Of a stretch of DNA of 22,686 nucleotides, positions 6,633 through 14,900 are shown piece after piece. The stretch covers positions 1 to 22,686 of the forward strand of contig CAYREF010000031.1 of NCBI GenBank assembly GCA_964423265.1. The letters run 5' to 3'. A program made the position numbers and the translations under genes. A model generated the notes under the pieces. That model did no database searches. It saw nothing but the letters and a program-made list of their open reading frames with translations, and was not told the origin of the DNA. This stretch comes from M55B165 sp964423265. GTDB lineage: Bacteria; Actinomycetota; Humimicrobiia; Humimicrobiales; Humimicrobiaceae. How positions within the stretch are numbered: position 1 is the stretch's first letter; each line of letters starts with the position of its first letter.

Positions 6633-7604
6633 ATGTTCAAAGAAATAGTCCAAGTTGCATTTGTAACTGAAAATTTAGAAGAAACTCTCCATAATTTTAC
6701 CAATATCTACCAGACCGGGCCCTGGTATGTATTAGATTTTTCTCCAGAAAACGTTAATGCTATGCAAATCCATGGTAAAAAGAAATACCATTCTATGAGA
6801 GTAGGAGTTCGAAATATTGGGGATATAAGGTTTGAATATATAGAGCCTCTCACCCCATCTATTTATACAGAATTTTTAAAACAATATAGCGACAGGATAG
6901 TACATCACGTAAAGTTTGATGTTGATAACTACAAGCAGGCGCTGGATTTCTTTAAATCTAAAAATATTGATGTCCTGCAGTCAGGCCACCAATTAGGTGA
7001 TAAAGGTAAAAATATGTATTATTTTATGGATACTATTGAAAAATTATCCTTTATAGCTGAAATTGTTAATGTAACAGGTGATTTTATAAAGCCCGAACCT
7101 GATTTCTGGTATCCAGAAAAAGATAAAGATTTTGATTTTATTTTTAAGGGAGTATCCCAGATAGGTATAGTGACAAAGGATGTCCTAAAAAAGATTAATG
7201 ACTTTGAAGAATTTGGTATTGGGCCCTGGGAAATAACAGAATTTAATAAAGATAATATCAGCAATATGGAAATATCAGGCAAAAAGAAAAATTACAATAT
7301 AAAAGTTGCCTTTTGCAAACTGGGAAATATGCAGTTTAAATTAATACAGCCACTAGGAAGTTCGATATTCATGGACCATCTAAACAGCTATGGTGAGACC
7401 ATCCACCATCTAAAGATGGAGGTAGATGACTATGATAAGACCCTGGACTATTTGCAGTCTAAAGGGGTTAATATTTTGCAGTCTGGGAAATTAAATGGAA
7501 AGATCAATTTTTCTTACCTTGATACAGGTAAGCACATTAATTTTTCAACTGAAATTTCTGAAAAAAAGATTGGCAACCAGGATAGTTTAGTTTTCCATCC
7601 TTAA
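6633..7604 (+). CDS. Two-domain VOC (glyoxalase/methylmalonyl-CoA epimerase fold) protein
   Basis: A 323-residue cytosolic protein made of two related VOC units, about residues 4-145 and 170-318. The halves align clearly: GPWYV/GPWEI, ISGKKK/IHGKKKY, FEYIEPL/FKLIQPL, HHVKFDVDNY/HHLKMEVDDY and NIDVLQSG/NILQSG. Each unit keeps the HH and the late acidic position (FIAEIV, FSTEI) expected for metal ligands. The first ligand, His in methylmalonyl-CoA epimerase (HIGIAV), is replaced by Gln in both (VQVAFV, SQIGIV). Such pairs usually form one pseudo-dimeric active site, for example in isomerases, epimerases or dioxygenases. The reaction cannot be named. The start has GAGGAGG 9 bases upstream. Divergent transcription from the SorC gene suggests a role in the same pathway. 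Confidence 0.88.
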   Translation: MFKEIVQVAFVTENLEETLHNFTNIYQTGPWYVLDFSPENVNAMQIHGKKKYHSMRVGVRNIGDIRFEYIEPLTPSIYTEFLKQYSDRIVHHVKFDVDNYKQALDFFKSKNIDVLQSGHQLGDKGKNMYYFMDTIEKLSFIAEIVNVTGDFIKPEPDFWYPEKDKDFDFIFKGVSQIGIVTKDVLKKINDFEEFGIGPWEITEFNKDNISNMEISGKKKNYNIKVAFCKLGNMQFKLIQPLGSSIFMDHLNSYGETIHHLKMEVDDYDKTLDYLQSKGVNILQSGKLNGKINFSYLDTGKHINFSTEISEKKIGNQDSLVFHP

Positions 7605-7639
7605 GTTTGGCAGCCAAAATAATAAGGCTTAAATTTTTT
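7601..7639 (+). terminator. Possible Rho-independent terminator after the VOC gene
   Basis: TTAAG (7601-7605) and CTTAA (7628-7632), with inner CC/GG pairs and a nested TTTGG-CAG-CCAAA hairpin, precede a T6 run at 7634-7639. The stem is interrupted and overlaps the stop codon, so this is tentative. Confidence 0.3.
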
Positions 7640-7690
7640 ATAGAACTATAATATATGGATTCAATCCAGGATATAGAATATTGGCCAGCT

Positions 7691-8901
7691 TTACTTATTT
7701 TGGATGCTGTAAAGATTATATAAAATAGTATCAGTTTTAACTATAACATCCCCAGCCTTTATAAGGCTGCCCTTGTTTATATTTTTTGCCGCAATACTAT
7801 CTTCGGCTAAAGCCAGCGGTAGGCAGTTATCTTCCTTTGCCTGCCTGCCCTCAATTGCAATACCCGCAAAACAATAGCCACCTATCCTGTCCAGCTTCTC
7901 CCCTTTGGCTATATCCTTTTTTACAACTGTTGCTACAGTTATAATTATTTTATCCTTAACATTTATGGTTGCCTTGCCCCCAAACACTACATCATAAATT
8001 GAAAGGGGAGCCTCTATGTTTCCTAGATGGTAAGGAGTATAGAGTAAAAATATGGCCCCTTGCCCATTTTTAAATAGTTCAATTCCCGGTTTATTGACTC
8101 CTGATTAGTACAAAAAATAACAAAAACCCCTGGAGCTACATCACCTATAACATAATTGATTACTGGCACTTTTTCTAGAATGCCGCCTTTTTGTTTGGGT
8201 ATAAGGGTATTTAGCAGATCTTCTAAGTTAATGCTTGGTCCATGCATACCGGCTTTATCTATAGGAATCCCTGAAGCATTTGACAGGATTGCCATCTCCA
8301 GCATAGTCTTGGTTCCATCAACAAAAGAAGTTATTCCCTGTTTGCTTACCCCCAGCTGCAGGGCTTTCTCACTGAAATGGTCAGGATTACAATAAAGGTT
8401 AAGCGGATTGTTCTTACCCTTACCAGCGCAAATTACATCCAGCCCAAGCTTATTACAATAATTAATTAAATTCAGGGTAACTGCAGGCTCATCACCAGCA
8501 CCAACGCTATATACAACACCACTGTTTTCAGCTAAATTTTTAAAATAATCCCCCAACAGGGCTTCTGAAGCAGCATTCATGTTTACTACATTCTTCTTAT
8601 TGAACAAAGCCTTAAATACTACCTCTGTTGCAATCTCGGTTACTGATTCTGTTACTATCACTACATCAGATTTCAAATTTAAAAAATCATCCAAATTGCC
8701 GGTTGCAAGATCTTCACTAATTTTTGCTTCAGCCAAAATTAATCTAGCACTATCAATATCATTGCTATAGATACCATTTATAGCCATGTTTTCAAATACA
8801 TTTATTTGCCGGGCTAGAGTTGACGTCCTTTGCCCTGTATCTGTTTCAGGGCTACCAGCAATTACTACATTTATAAATTTATTTAAGTTACCTGTATTCA
8901 C
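7691..8901 (-). pseudogene. Homoserine-dehydrogenase-like NAD(P) oxidoreductase with C-terminal SAF domain (COG4091 type), one frameshift
   Basis: Predicted NAD(P)-dependent oxidoreductase of a family often found in polyol and branched-sugar operons; the exact reaction is not settled. Part one (8901-8023, GTG start) has a Rossmann-like N-terminus, ESVTEIATEVVFKALFNKKN, VVNMNAASEALLGDYF and YSVGAGDEPAVTLNLINYCN. Part two (7987-7691) is the SAF-like tail, VVFGGKATINVKDK to the end. Between them the frame stops after GPYFYSILLTI. Adding one base to the A5 run at 8046-8050 (T5 on the coding strand) gives PYFLLYTPYHLGNIEAPLSI, rejoining the tail exactly, about 403 residues in all. The GTG overlaps the transketolase stop by four bases (GTGA), showing translational coupling in the ancestral operon. 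The lesion may be a sequencing error. Confidence 0.8.
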
Positions 8902-9443
8902 TTTTTCATGTATTTTAAGATTTTTTGGCCAATTTTACCTGAGGATAACCCGTATTTTTCAAACAATTCTTCAGGCAGGCCCGATTCACCAAATGTGTCT
9001 TCTATTCCTATCCTTTTTAAAAAAATATCCCTTTCTTCTTCAAGAACTTCCAATACTGCACTACCCAGGCCCCCAATTATACTATGCTCTTCACAGGTAA
9101 AAACAGTTCCTGTTTTTTTAGCATGTTCCTTTATTAGCTCCCTATCAATAGGTTTAATGGTAGGGATATTTATAACTTCTGCACTTATATTTTTCTTCTC
9201 CAGAGCTTCTGCTGCTTCCAGCATTTCAAAAACCATAATACCGCATCCAATTAATGTAATATCTCTGCCCTGCCTCATAATAATTCCTCTGCCAAGCCTG
9301 AACTTGTAATCCTCTTAATTTATAACTGGAACTTCCGGCCTGTCCAATCTAATATAGAAGGGGCCATAGGTCTCTGTAGCTGTTTTTATGGCAGCTTTTG
9401 TTTCAACGGCATCACAGGGTACAATTACATTCATATTTGGAAA
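8898..9443 (-). pseudogene. 3' remnant of a transketolase C-terminal subunit gene, 5' truncated with an in-frame stop
   Basis: Only the last part of a transketolase-type C-terminal subunit remains. It begins abruptly at FPNMNVIVPCDAVETKAA (9443), within the pyrimidine-binding domain, and continues in the same frame through YGPFYIRLDRPEVPVIN. An in-frame TAA at 9315-9317 comes next, where relatives have an acidic residue. EDYKFRLGRG and the C-terminal domain follow: IGCGIMVFEMLEAAEAL, CEEHSIIGGLGSAV and FGESGLPEELFEKYGL. Upstream, GCAGTAAT may be a trace of the preceding AVM segment in another frame, but before about 9455 nothing transketolase-like remains. A 126-residue frame from ATG 9278 could still be translated but lacks the fold's first domain. 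The catalytic N-terminal subunit is absent from the window. This is the clearest true pseudogene here. Confidence 0.85.
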
Positions 9444-9545
9444 TTACTGCCATGCCTAGTTTATTAGACAAAACAATAATTCAGGCATAACATTAAAATT
9501 GTTCTTACTAAAACACTTACAACCATTCCACAGATCGAGGACATT

Positions 9546-10279
9546 ATGGAAAGAAACAGGTTATATGTTTTCTTATCAATGCTGGTTATAATTTTCTTTT
9601 TTAGCGTCTCAGGCTTTGGCTCATATCTACCCGAGGAAGCAAAGGATGCTGTAACCAGAGTTGGAGATACTGCCCAGGAAGTAATTAAATCCATTGAAAA
9701 AAGCTTATCTGAAGAAAATAAAGATGCTACAGACTCAGATGGAACGGTAAATGCAACAGAAAAACAGCTTAAAAGCCCCCTGCACTGCCTGAAAAAGAAG
9801 AGAGTACAAAGAAGAGAAAAAAATAGAAAAAGTTTATATTAATGGCCCCGTCCAATCTCCCCTCCAGGGCCACATTCATCTTTATGTTGATTTAGAAACA
9901 AATATTCTTAAAGGCGAACTGCGTCGTGTAAGGGTGGTATGAAGATATCTATATACCAGAAGATGGGGATGAAAGTAGTAACCATATCCATAAATACCGC
10001 TGCCTTATAGTGTTCGCTTAATCTGGGAAAGGTAAAAGAGGACGGAAACATAACTGCAAGTTCTGGCGGTGTTGTAATGCTAGAATATGGATGCGAGCTG
10101 AAACTTATTACAGGGATGCAAAAATTACAGAAATTTGCAAAGAAGTTTTCACCCGCAGGCCTGAATACTTTACTATAGCTAGAACTTTTAGCTACAAGGA
10201 TGATTTTGCTCATGCCGATGGCCATTTGCCTCCCAATAATTATGAGTGGTATGCTGTCTACGACTCAAGTTATGGATGA
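9546..10279 (+). pseudogene. Exported hypothetical protein, multiply frameshifted
   Basis: The open part (9546-9842, 98 codons) starts MERNRLYVFLSMLVII with a basic, then hydrophobic signal-like segment and a charged Glu/Lys-rich stretch. Protein-like sequence goes on well past its stop in other frames: VYINGPVQSPLQGHIHLYVD (9832-9891), ILKGELRR, then DIYIPEDGDESSNHIHKYR (9943-9999), NLGKVKEDGNITASSGG, and finally AETYYRDAKITEICKEVF to YAVYDSSYG, ending at 10277-10279. At least five indels are needed; the first two are in the C5 run at 9776-9780 and the G3 run at 9932-9934. The repaired product would be about 245 residues, secreted or envelope-bound, with no recognised domain. It lies directly beyond the break of the transketolase remnant, suggesting a rearrangement junction at about 9.45 kb. 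Confidence 0.6.
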
Positions 10280-10732
10280 TAAAATTAGCAGCAATTTAAT
10301 TTATGCATCCACTTCCATTGCAACTTTGCAATAGGTTAAATTGAAACTGTATTTAATTTCAATAAATAACTGCCTATCAGCAGTAGCAATATATCCCCAG
10401 CAAATAATTTATTTCTAATCCGTATTAAGGTATAATAGTTGCATAAATTACAATCTTGTAAGCCTGATTTTAAAAAAGATTCCTTTAAATATAAACCAAT
10501 ATTATTAAAGTAAAGGCAGGAAAAAATCAAAGAACGTCTTTATACTGTACCAACTAACTCGGAATTCGATTTTTTATTAGTATCTGAGACCAAAACCCAC
10601 ATTTGGCATAAAAATAGTTCTGGATTATCAATTTTTATATGTCGTCTGGAAAATGCATTAAGCCAAGGCGCCAATAGCATAACTGGCTTAAAGTTAGATT
10701 TTTAAATAATTTTAATAAAAAGAGAGGCGTTT
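10280..10732. other. Intergenic region of 453 bases with an orphan coding fragment
   Basis: No intact gene is convincing here. The left part (10280-10438) shows nothing beyond AT-rich sequence and a TATAAT at 10431-10436. The right part holds the orphan fragment listed separately at 10439-10705. AGAGAGG at 10720-10726 is the ribosome site of the next gene. Confidence 0.4.
10439..10705 (+). pseudogene. Possible gene remnant, unrecognised
   Basis: One frame runs from a TTG at 10439 to the stop at 10703-10705 with a single in-frame TAA at 10511-10513. The part after the stop has no start codon yet reads like protein: EKIKERLYTVPTNSEFDF, LLVSETKTHIWHKN, then ICRLENALSQGANSITGLKL. It could be the 3' end of a truncated gene or chance. 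I do not recognise the family. Confidence 0.25.
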
Positions 10733-11878
10733 ATGAAAAAGAAAAAACAATATATTATCCTTTTAATACTGATTGCCATACTTCTTTTTTCTGTATCTGC
10801 AACCTGCAACTTCTGTGGAATATCAGCAACCCTCGGCGAAGAAGAAACATCCAGCGGGGAGGAGGCCGACAGCACTGAAACAGGACAAGAAGAGGAAGAA
10901 ATTGCGGATGAAGGTACCGGAGCTGGGGAAGCTGAGGTTGAAGAGGCCACCGGAAACGAGGAAAGCACAGCTGATAACCACCCACCAGAAATTATTGCTG
11001 TGCATTACGAAGATGATGATGTAACCGCCCTGCTGGCTGCAGAATCACTTCCTGTTAGGTATGAAGAGAGTAACCATATTTTTACCATAATTGCTGAAGA
11101 CCCTGACGGTGATGAAATGGGATTTAACATTGCCCCCAGCCATGGTGAAATTGTTGACACAAACAGGATTGCCAATGACAGCATAGCTTTTTCATGGCTA
11201 TCGCCAGAAAATGTAGAAGGCTCTGTTACAGCCCTGGATGCAGAAATTATTGTAACCGTAAATGACAGTGCAGGTGGAGAAGATATTTTTACTATTGGTA
11301 TTGCGCTAATGCCAATAGAAGATGAAGAAGGTGTAGATTTTGATTTTGGAGAAGTTGAAAGCATAAGAGTCTCCATTGAAGCTGACAGTAGCCTTAGCGG
11401 CTATATTATAAAGGATACAGAAACAAGGACTGGTATTGTCATGATCGGGGACTGGGATAACAATAAACAGATTAAGGGTTATTTAACTTTTGACCTTTCT
11501 GATTTTGAAGATATGGGGGGCATAGAACTAAGCAATGCAGTGCTCCGCTTTACCCATATAAATAAATCAGGCCACCCCGAAGATTTTTCTAGCCTGGTTG
11601 ATTTTAAATCTTACAATTATGGTTCAAGCCTGGAGCCGGTAGATTTTGCCGTTGGAGGAGGGCGGATTTTTACAGTGAATATATCCGAGTTCCTGAGCCC
11701 ATTAGAAGTTTCCTCTACTACCCTGGTTGAAGCGCTTGAAACTATAATAAATACAGGCCAGCCTGATTTTCAGGTAAAAATAGGCTTAAATAGTACCACT
11801 AATAACGACAGTATTGGAGATTTTTACCAGTTTCATCCATCTTCGGTATTTCTGGACCTGGAATTTTTAACTGAATAA
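10733..11878 (+). CDS. Exported protein with acidic linker, Ig/cadherin-like domain and C-terminal beta-sandwich domain
   Basis: A 381-residue predicted secreted or surface-anchored protein of unknown function. Residues 1-25 form a signal sequence (MKKKKQYIILLILIAILLFS); a Cys follows in VSATC but the lipobox is poor, so lipid anchoring is uncertain. Residues about 35-83 are a low-complexity Glu/Gly/Thr/Ala linker. Residues about 85-195 resemble a bacterial Ig or cadherin-like domain (PPEI, then AEDPDGDEMGF, FSWLSPEN, TVNDSAGGED). Residues about 205-381 resemble the DNRLRE-like or carbohydrate-binding-type beta sandwiches of secreted proteins (GYLTFDLSDF, LSNAVLRFTHI, and a Val/Phe-rich end). 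AGAGAGG precedes the ATG. It stands alone on the plus strand and is intact, next to the broken exported-protein gene to its left. Confidence 0.75.
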   Translation: MKKKKQYIILLILIAILLFSVSATCNFCGISATLGEEETSSGEEADSTETGQEEEEIADEGTGAGEAEVEEATGNEESTADNHPPEIIAVHYEDDDVTALLAAESLPVRYEESNHIFTIIAEDPDGDEMGFNIAPSHGEIVDTNRIANDSIAFSWLSPENVEGSVTALDAEIIVTVNDSAGGEDIFTIGIALMPIEDEEGVDFDFGEVESIRVSIEADSSLSGYIIKDTETRTGIVMIGDWDNNKQIKGYLTFDLSDFEDMGGIELSNAVLRFTHINKSGHPEDFSSLVDFKSYNYGSSLEPVDFAVGGGRIFTVNISEFLSPLEVSSTTLVEALETIINTGQPDFQVKIGLNSTTNNDSIGDFYQFHPSSVFLDLEFLTE

Positions 11879-11982
11879 TAAAAAGGAAATTAAATATATT
11901 GTTTGTGATCCTAGCTATGCCGTAAAAAGCAATATGCTTATAATATCTAAAGCATGTTTAGCTGGCCTTGGGTAATTAGTAT

Positions 11983-12008
11983 TTCCAGTACTTGCTATAG
12001 CTCTGGAA
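11983..12008. repeat. Inverted repeat downstream of the DeoR gene
   Basis: TTCCAG (11983-11988) and CTGGAA (12003-12008) are exact inverted arms, and an 8-base palindrome GCTATAGC (11994-12001) lies in the loop. It sits just after the stop of the minus-strand DeoR gene and may end its transcript, but no U-run follows. Confidence 0.3.
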
Positions 12009-12029
12009 TTAGGTAGCCTCTAAAAAATG

Positions 12030-12806
12030 CTACACTAAGGTAACTTTAGCTCCCATGTCATCTATCTCTCTTGCTGTATCCGGGTCCAAGCCCTTATCCG
12101 TGATAATCTCATCTATTTTGTCAAGACCAGCTACATTTATATAGGAATACCGGCCAAACTTTGAACTGTCGCATAGAAGATAAGTCTCCTTTGAGCTTTG
12201 GATTATAGATCTTATCAGTTCAGAATCATATTGGGTAGGGCTGGATATGCCCTTGCTGACAGAGACAGCAACCGCGCTTATAAAAGCCTTGTCCACATTT
12301 ATACTCTTAAAAAAATTTATTGCATGGGGACCCACATATACATCAGAACCTGTCCTGATAATTCCCCCGCACACGCTTACTTCAAAACCCTTTCTCTGAG
12401 CATATAACTTCCACAGCTCATTGGCCAGGGGTATGCCTGCAGTAGATATTTTAAGATTTTTGTAAGCTCCTAGATAACCAACCATTGCTAGGCAGGTACT
12501 GCCAGATTCAATTATTATTGCATCACCGTCTTTTATCCTTTTAGCTGCCTCTTTTGCTATAGCATTTTTTTCACTGGTATGGATCTTTATCTGTTCGCTA
12601 AATACAGGTTCAGGAGCAAGCTCTCCTTTATATATTGCACCGCCGTGCACTTTAGACAGGAAGCCTTCCTTTTCAAGCCGGGCAAGATCCCTCCTTATGG
12701 TGATGGGAGAAATACCAAAATGCTTGCTCAAGTGTTCTACGCTTACCATTTTTTCAAGCCTTATTAACTTTTTCATCTCCATTATTCTTTTTTCCGGGAG
12801 TCTCAT
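12030..12806 (-). CDS. DeoR-family transcriptional regulator
   Basis: Repressor of the DeoR/GlpR family, 258 residues, normal length. Residues 15-55 form the helix-turn-helix (VSVEHLSKHFGISPITIRRD, then LARLEKEGFLSKVHGGA). Residues about 75-235 form the sugar-phosphate-sensing DeoRC domain, with SEKNAIAKEAAKRIKDGDAI, ESGSTCLAM, VCGGIIR and LLCDSSKFGR. The start is fixed by AAGGAGG 7 bases upstream. It lies 32 bases after the aminotransferase gene and is co-transcribed with it, so it probably represses that operon in response to a phosphorylated metabolite. The inverted repeat at 14216-14250 before the aminotransferase is the obvious candidate operator. Confidence 0.93.
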   Translation of the reverse strand: MRLPEKRIMEMKKLIRLEKMVSVEHLSKHFGISPITIRRDLARLEKEGFLSKVHGGAIYKGELAPEPVFSEQIKIHTSEKNAIAKEAAKRIKDGDAIIIESGSTCLAMVGYLGAYKNLKISTAGIPLANELWKLYAQRKGFEVSVCGGIIRTGSDVYVGPHAINFFKSINVDKAFISAVAVSVSKGISSPTQYDSELIRSIIQSSKETYLLCDSSKFGRYSYINVAGLDKIDEIITDKGLDPDTAREIDDMGAKVTLV

Positions 12807-12838
12807 GGCTGCCTCCTTGCCTGCAGGTTTTTAGACAT

Positions 12839-14191
12839 TTATCCAAAAACTTCTTCTAAAGCCATAGTATATCTTTCAACTATTTCATCTGCCTGAGCCT
12901 TTGTGGTTATGAGGGGCGGCTTTATCTTTAAAACTGCTTTTCCTTCGCCCGTACCCCCTGCCCCAAAGATTATGCCATTAGAAAACCCTTCCTTCCTCAT
13001 GCTAGCACAACCCGCATAATCTGGTTCCCTGGTTTCAGGGTCTTTTACAAATTCAATGCCAATATGGAAGCCTATAGCCCTTACATCTCCCATCTGCGGC
13101 CAGTTCTTTTGAAGTTTTACAAGCTCATCTTTTAGATACCCGCCTACGGCTTTCACATTGTCCAGCACATTATCCCTCTCGATAATCTCTATCTGCTTTA
13201 ATGCCGCTACCTGGGAAACCTGGTTATTGCCAAAGGTGTGAAGATCTATGCCATCCATTTTAACGCCCTCAATATCATCTGAAATAACTACGGCATTTAT
13301 AGGGTATCCTGAGCCCATTGATTTTCCAAGCACCATTACATCCGGGGTTATCCCATAGTAATTGGCTGCACTCCATTCACCCAGCCTTCCAAAGGCAGTC
13401 TGTATGCAGTCCCATATAAGGATAATATTGTGCTTGGAGCATATATCCCTTACACCCTGGAGGTAGTTTTTTGAAAATATTATCTGTCCTCCGCTTGCCT
13501 GCAGCGGTTCCATGACCAGGGCACAAACAGGTCCTGTTGATCCATACTTTATTTGCATCTCCAGCTCATGCAGACACCTTCTGTCTACTTCCTCTTTATT
13601 GCCTTTTTTGCATACCTCAAAATAAGGGCGGTAGTAATAAGGGGCCGGCACTCTTATAAAATTTTGTGAAAAATGGGCCAGGGTTGCCCCGCCATGGTAC
13701 TTGCCGGTAGCCCTTGTCCCTGTATGCGATGCACCCGTAGTCATGAAAGAGGTACCGTGATAACCCCCGTAAAGAGATATAAAATTGTGGGCCTGAGGCC
13801 TGTTTATAATGGCAATCTTTAATGCCGCTTCAATAGATACACCGCCTCCAATGGTAAAAAGGACCCTATTCATTTTTTTAGGAAATATTTCTGCTATCTT
13901 TTTAGCCAAAAGATAACGGGGTACAGTAAAAAAGCCAGTATGGAAATGGTTTGATAGCTCTATTTGCTCTTTTACAGCCTGGTTTATTTCAGGATGGGAA
14001 TAACCAAGATGAAGAGCCCAAGACTGGGAGGTACAGTCCAGATATCTTCTTCCTTCTATATCATATACATATATATTTTCGCCCCTAACTAAATTTATCC
14101 CTGGTGTTCCACCCCCCATCATAAGGTAAGGCTCACAGGTCGGTATGTCTCCTTTTTTGAAATCCATGATTTTCTTTATTATTGAATCCAT
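12839..14191 (-). CDS. Class III PLP-dependent aminotransferase (4-aminobutyrate / 2,2-dialkylglycine decarboxylase group)
   Basis: Cytosolic pyridoxal-phosphate enzyme of 450 residues, full length. Hallmarks in order are DIEGRRYLDCTSQSWALHLG, TIGGGVSIEAALKIA, SLYGGYHGTSFMTTG, ALVMEPLQASGG, and IWDCIQTAFGRLG, which contains the Asp that contacts the PLP ring nitrogen. VMVLGKSMGSGYPI carries the PLP-binding Lys. Near the end are IKPPLITTKAQ and DEIVERY. Most class III enzymes have DEVQTG(F/M)GRTG; here it is DCIQTAFGRLG, so Glu is replaced by Cys in that motif. The substrate cannot be read off. Candidates are omega-amino acids, 2,2-dialkylglycines, or a 3-oxo sugar acid as in some sugar-acid pathways. 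Coupling to a DeoR regulator suggests sugar-derived amino compounds. Confidence 0.9.
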   Translation of the reverse strand: MDSIIKKIMDFKKGDIPTCEPYLMMGGGTPGINLVRGENIYVYDIEGRRYLDCTSQSWALHLGYSHPEINQAVKEQIELSNHFHTGFFTVPRYLLAKKIAEIFPKKMNRVLFTIGGGVSIEAALKIAIINRPQAHNFISLYGGYHGTSFMTTGASHTGTRATGKYHGGATLAHFSQNFIRVPAPYYYRPYFEVCKKGNKEEVDRRCLHELEMQIKYGSTGPVCALVMEPLQASGGQIIFSKNYLQGVRDICSKHNIILIWDCIQTAFGRLGEWSAANYYGITPDVMVLGKSMGSGYPINAVVISDDIEGVKMDGIDLHTFGNNQVSQVAALKQIEIIERDNVLDNVKAVGGYLKDELVKLQKNWPQMGDVRAIGFHIGIEFVKDPETREPDYAGCASMRKEGFSNGIIFGAGGTGEGKAVLKIKPPLITTKAQADEIVERYTMALEEVFG

Positions 14192-14215
14192 ATTACCCCT
14201 GACTATTTTTGATTA

Positions 14216-14250
14216 TTAATGATTATTTATTAATTATATTGAATCATTAA
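14216..14250. promoter_or_regulatory. Candidate DeoR operator upstream of the aminotransferase operon
   Basis: TTAATGATT (14216-14224) and AATCATTAA (14242-14250) are exact 9-base inverted arms 17 bases apart, starting 25 bases before the aminotransferase ATG. A direct repeat of GATTATT (14211, 14221) overlaps the first arm. Spaced inverted sites of this kind fit a dimeric or tetrameric DeoR repressor; the link is inferred from position. Confidence 0.5.
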
Positions 14251-14259
14251 ATAATGTCA

Positions 14260-14274
14260 ATCAGCCCTGCTGAT
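14260..14274 (-). terminator. Possible terminator of the chromate transporter operon
   Basis: ATCAGC-AGG-GCTGAT on the minus strand is a perfect 6-base stem with a 3-base loop, 36 bases after the last chrA stop. The following TGACATTATTT is only weakly T-rich. Confidence 0.35.
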
Positions 14275-14309
14275 AAAACAGGAGTTTTACTTTTCCTATG
14301 ATTGTCTAG

Positions 14310-14900
14310 TTAGATAAAACCCAGGTAATAGAAGATAATTCCTGCTGCGCCGGATGCTAGAAGTATAAAGATAGGATTTATTTTAAAAATTACCAGCATT
14401 ACAAGGCTTGAGGCCATAACCGTAATGCTAAAAGGATCAACAAGACTAAAATAAGTACGCCACCCGCCTTCACCTATCATGGCGGCTGCCCCTTCCCTGA
14501 GCATGGTATTTCTTCCCACAAATATTATAGCCACTATAATCAATGCCAGAATTACTGGCTTTATTCCAAAAAGAATTTTTTGAAGCAAGGGATGCGACCT
14601 GTGTTTATACAGGAAATGGGAACTGGCAAGTATCAATATGAGGGAAGGCAGCACCACCCCTAAAGTAGCAGATGCACCTCCAAAAAAGCCTGCAGTATTG
14701 TATCCAACCAATGTGGCAGTATTTACAGCAATGGGGCCCGGTGTCATTTCCGATATAGAGATTACCCTTACAAATTCCTGCTCTGTTAGCCAGTTATGGA
14801 TCTCCAGCTCCCTTTCAATTAAGGGAATCATCCCGTAGCCTCCGCCAAAACAAAAAATTCCAATCTTAAAAAAAGTAAAAAAAAGCTGAAAATAAATCAT
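14310..14900 (-). CDS. chrA: Chromate transporter, short-chain ChrA-type subunit
   Basis: Inner-membrane protein of the CHR family, 196 residues with about six hydrophobic segments. It is one half of a two-gene short-chain chromate transporter (long-chain ChrA is a fusion of two such halves). Family motifs are GGGYGMIPLIERE near residue 20 and SEMTPGPIAVNTATLVGYN near residue 50, followed by GVVLPSLILIL. The other half lies just upstream; that gene's TAA overlaps this ATG (TAATG at 14900), implying coupled translation and a heterodimer. Many CHR proteins in anaerobes have no proven chromate role, so the natural anion may differ. Confidence 0.93.
   Translation of the reverse strand: MIYFQLFFTFFKIGIFCFGGGYGMIPLIERELEIHNWLTEQEFVRVISISEMTPGPIAVNTATLVGYNTAGFFGGASATLGVVLPSLILILASSHFLYKHRSHPLLQKILFGIKPVILALIIVAIIFVGRNTMLREGAAAMIGEGGWRTYFSLVDPFSITVMASSLVMLVIFKINPIFILLASGAAGIIFYYLGFI

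Noticed and set aside
9464..9694. 76-codon minus-strand frame, as a possible missing part of the transketolase
   Set aside because: Its translation has no transketolase motif; it is the antisense of the exported-protein start.
10336..10530. 64-codon minus-strand frame in the 10.3-10.7 kb gap
   Set aside because: Low-complexity Leu/Ile/Asn-rich product, no convincing ribosome site, no recognisable domain; the plus-strand fragment reads more like protein.
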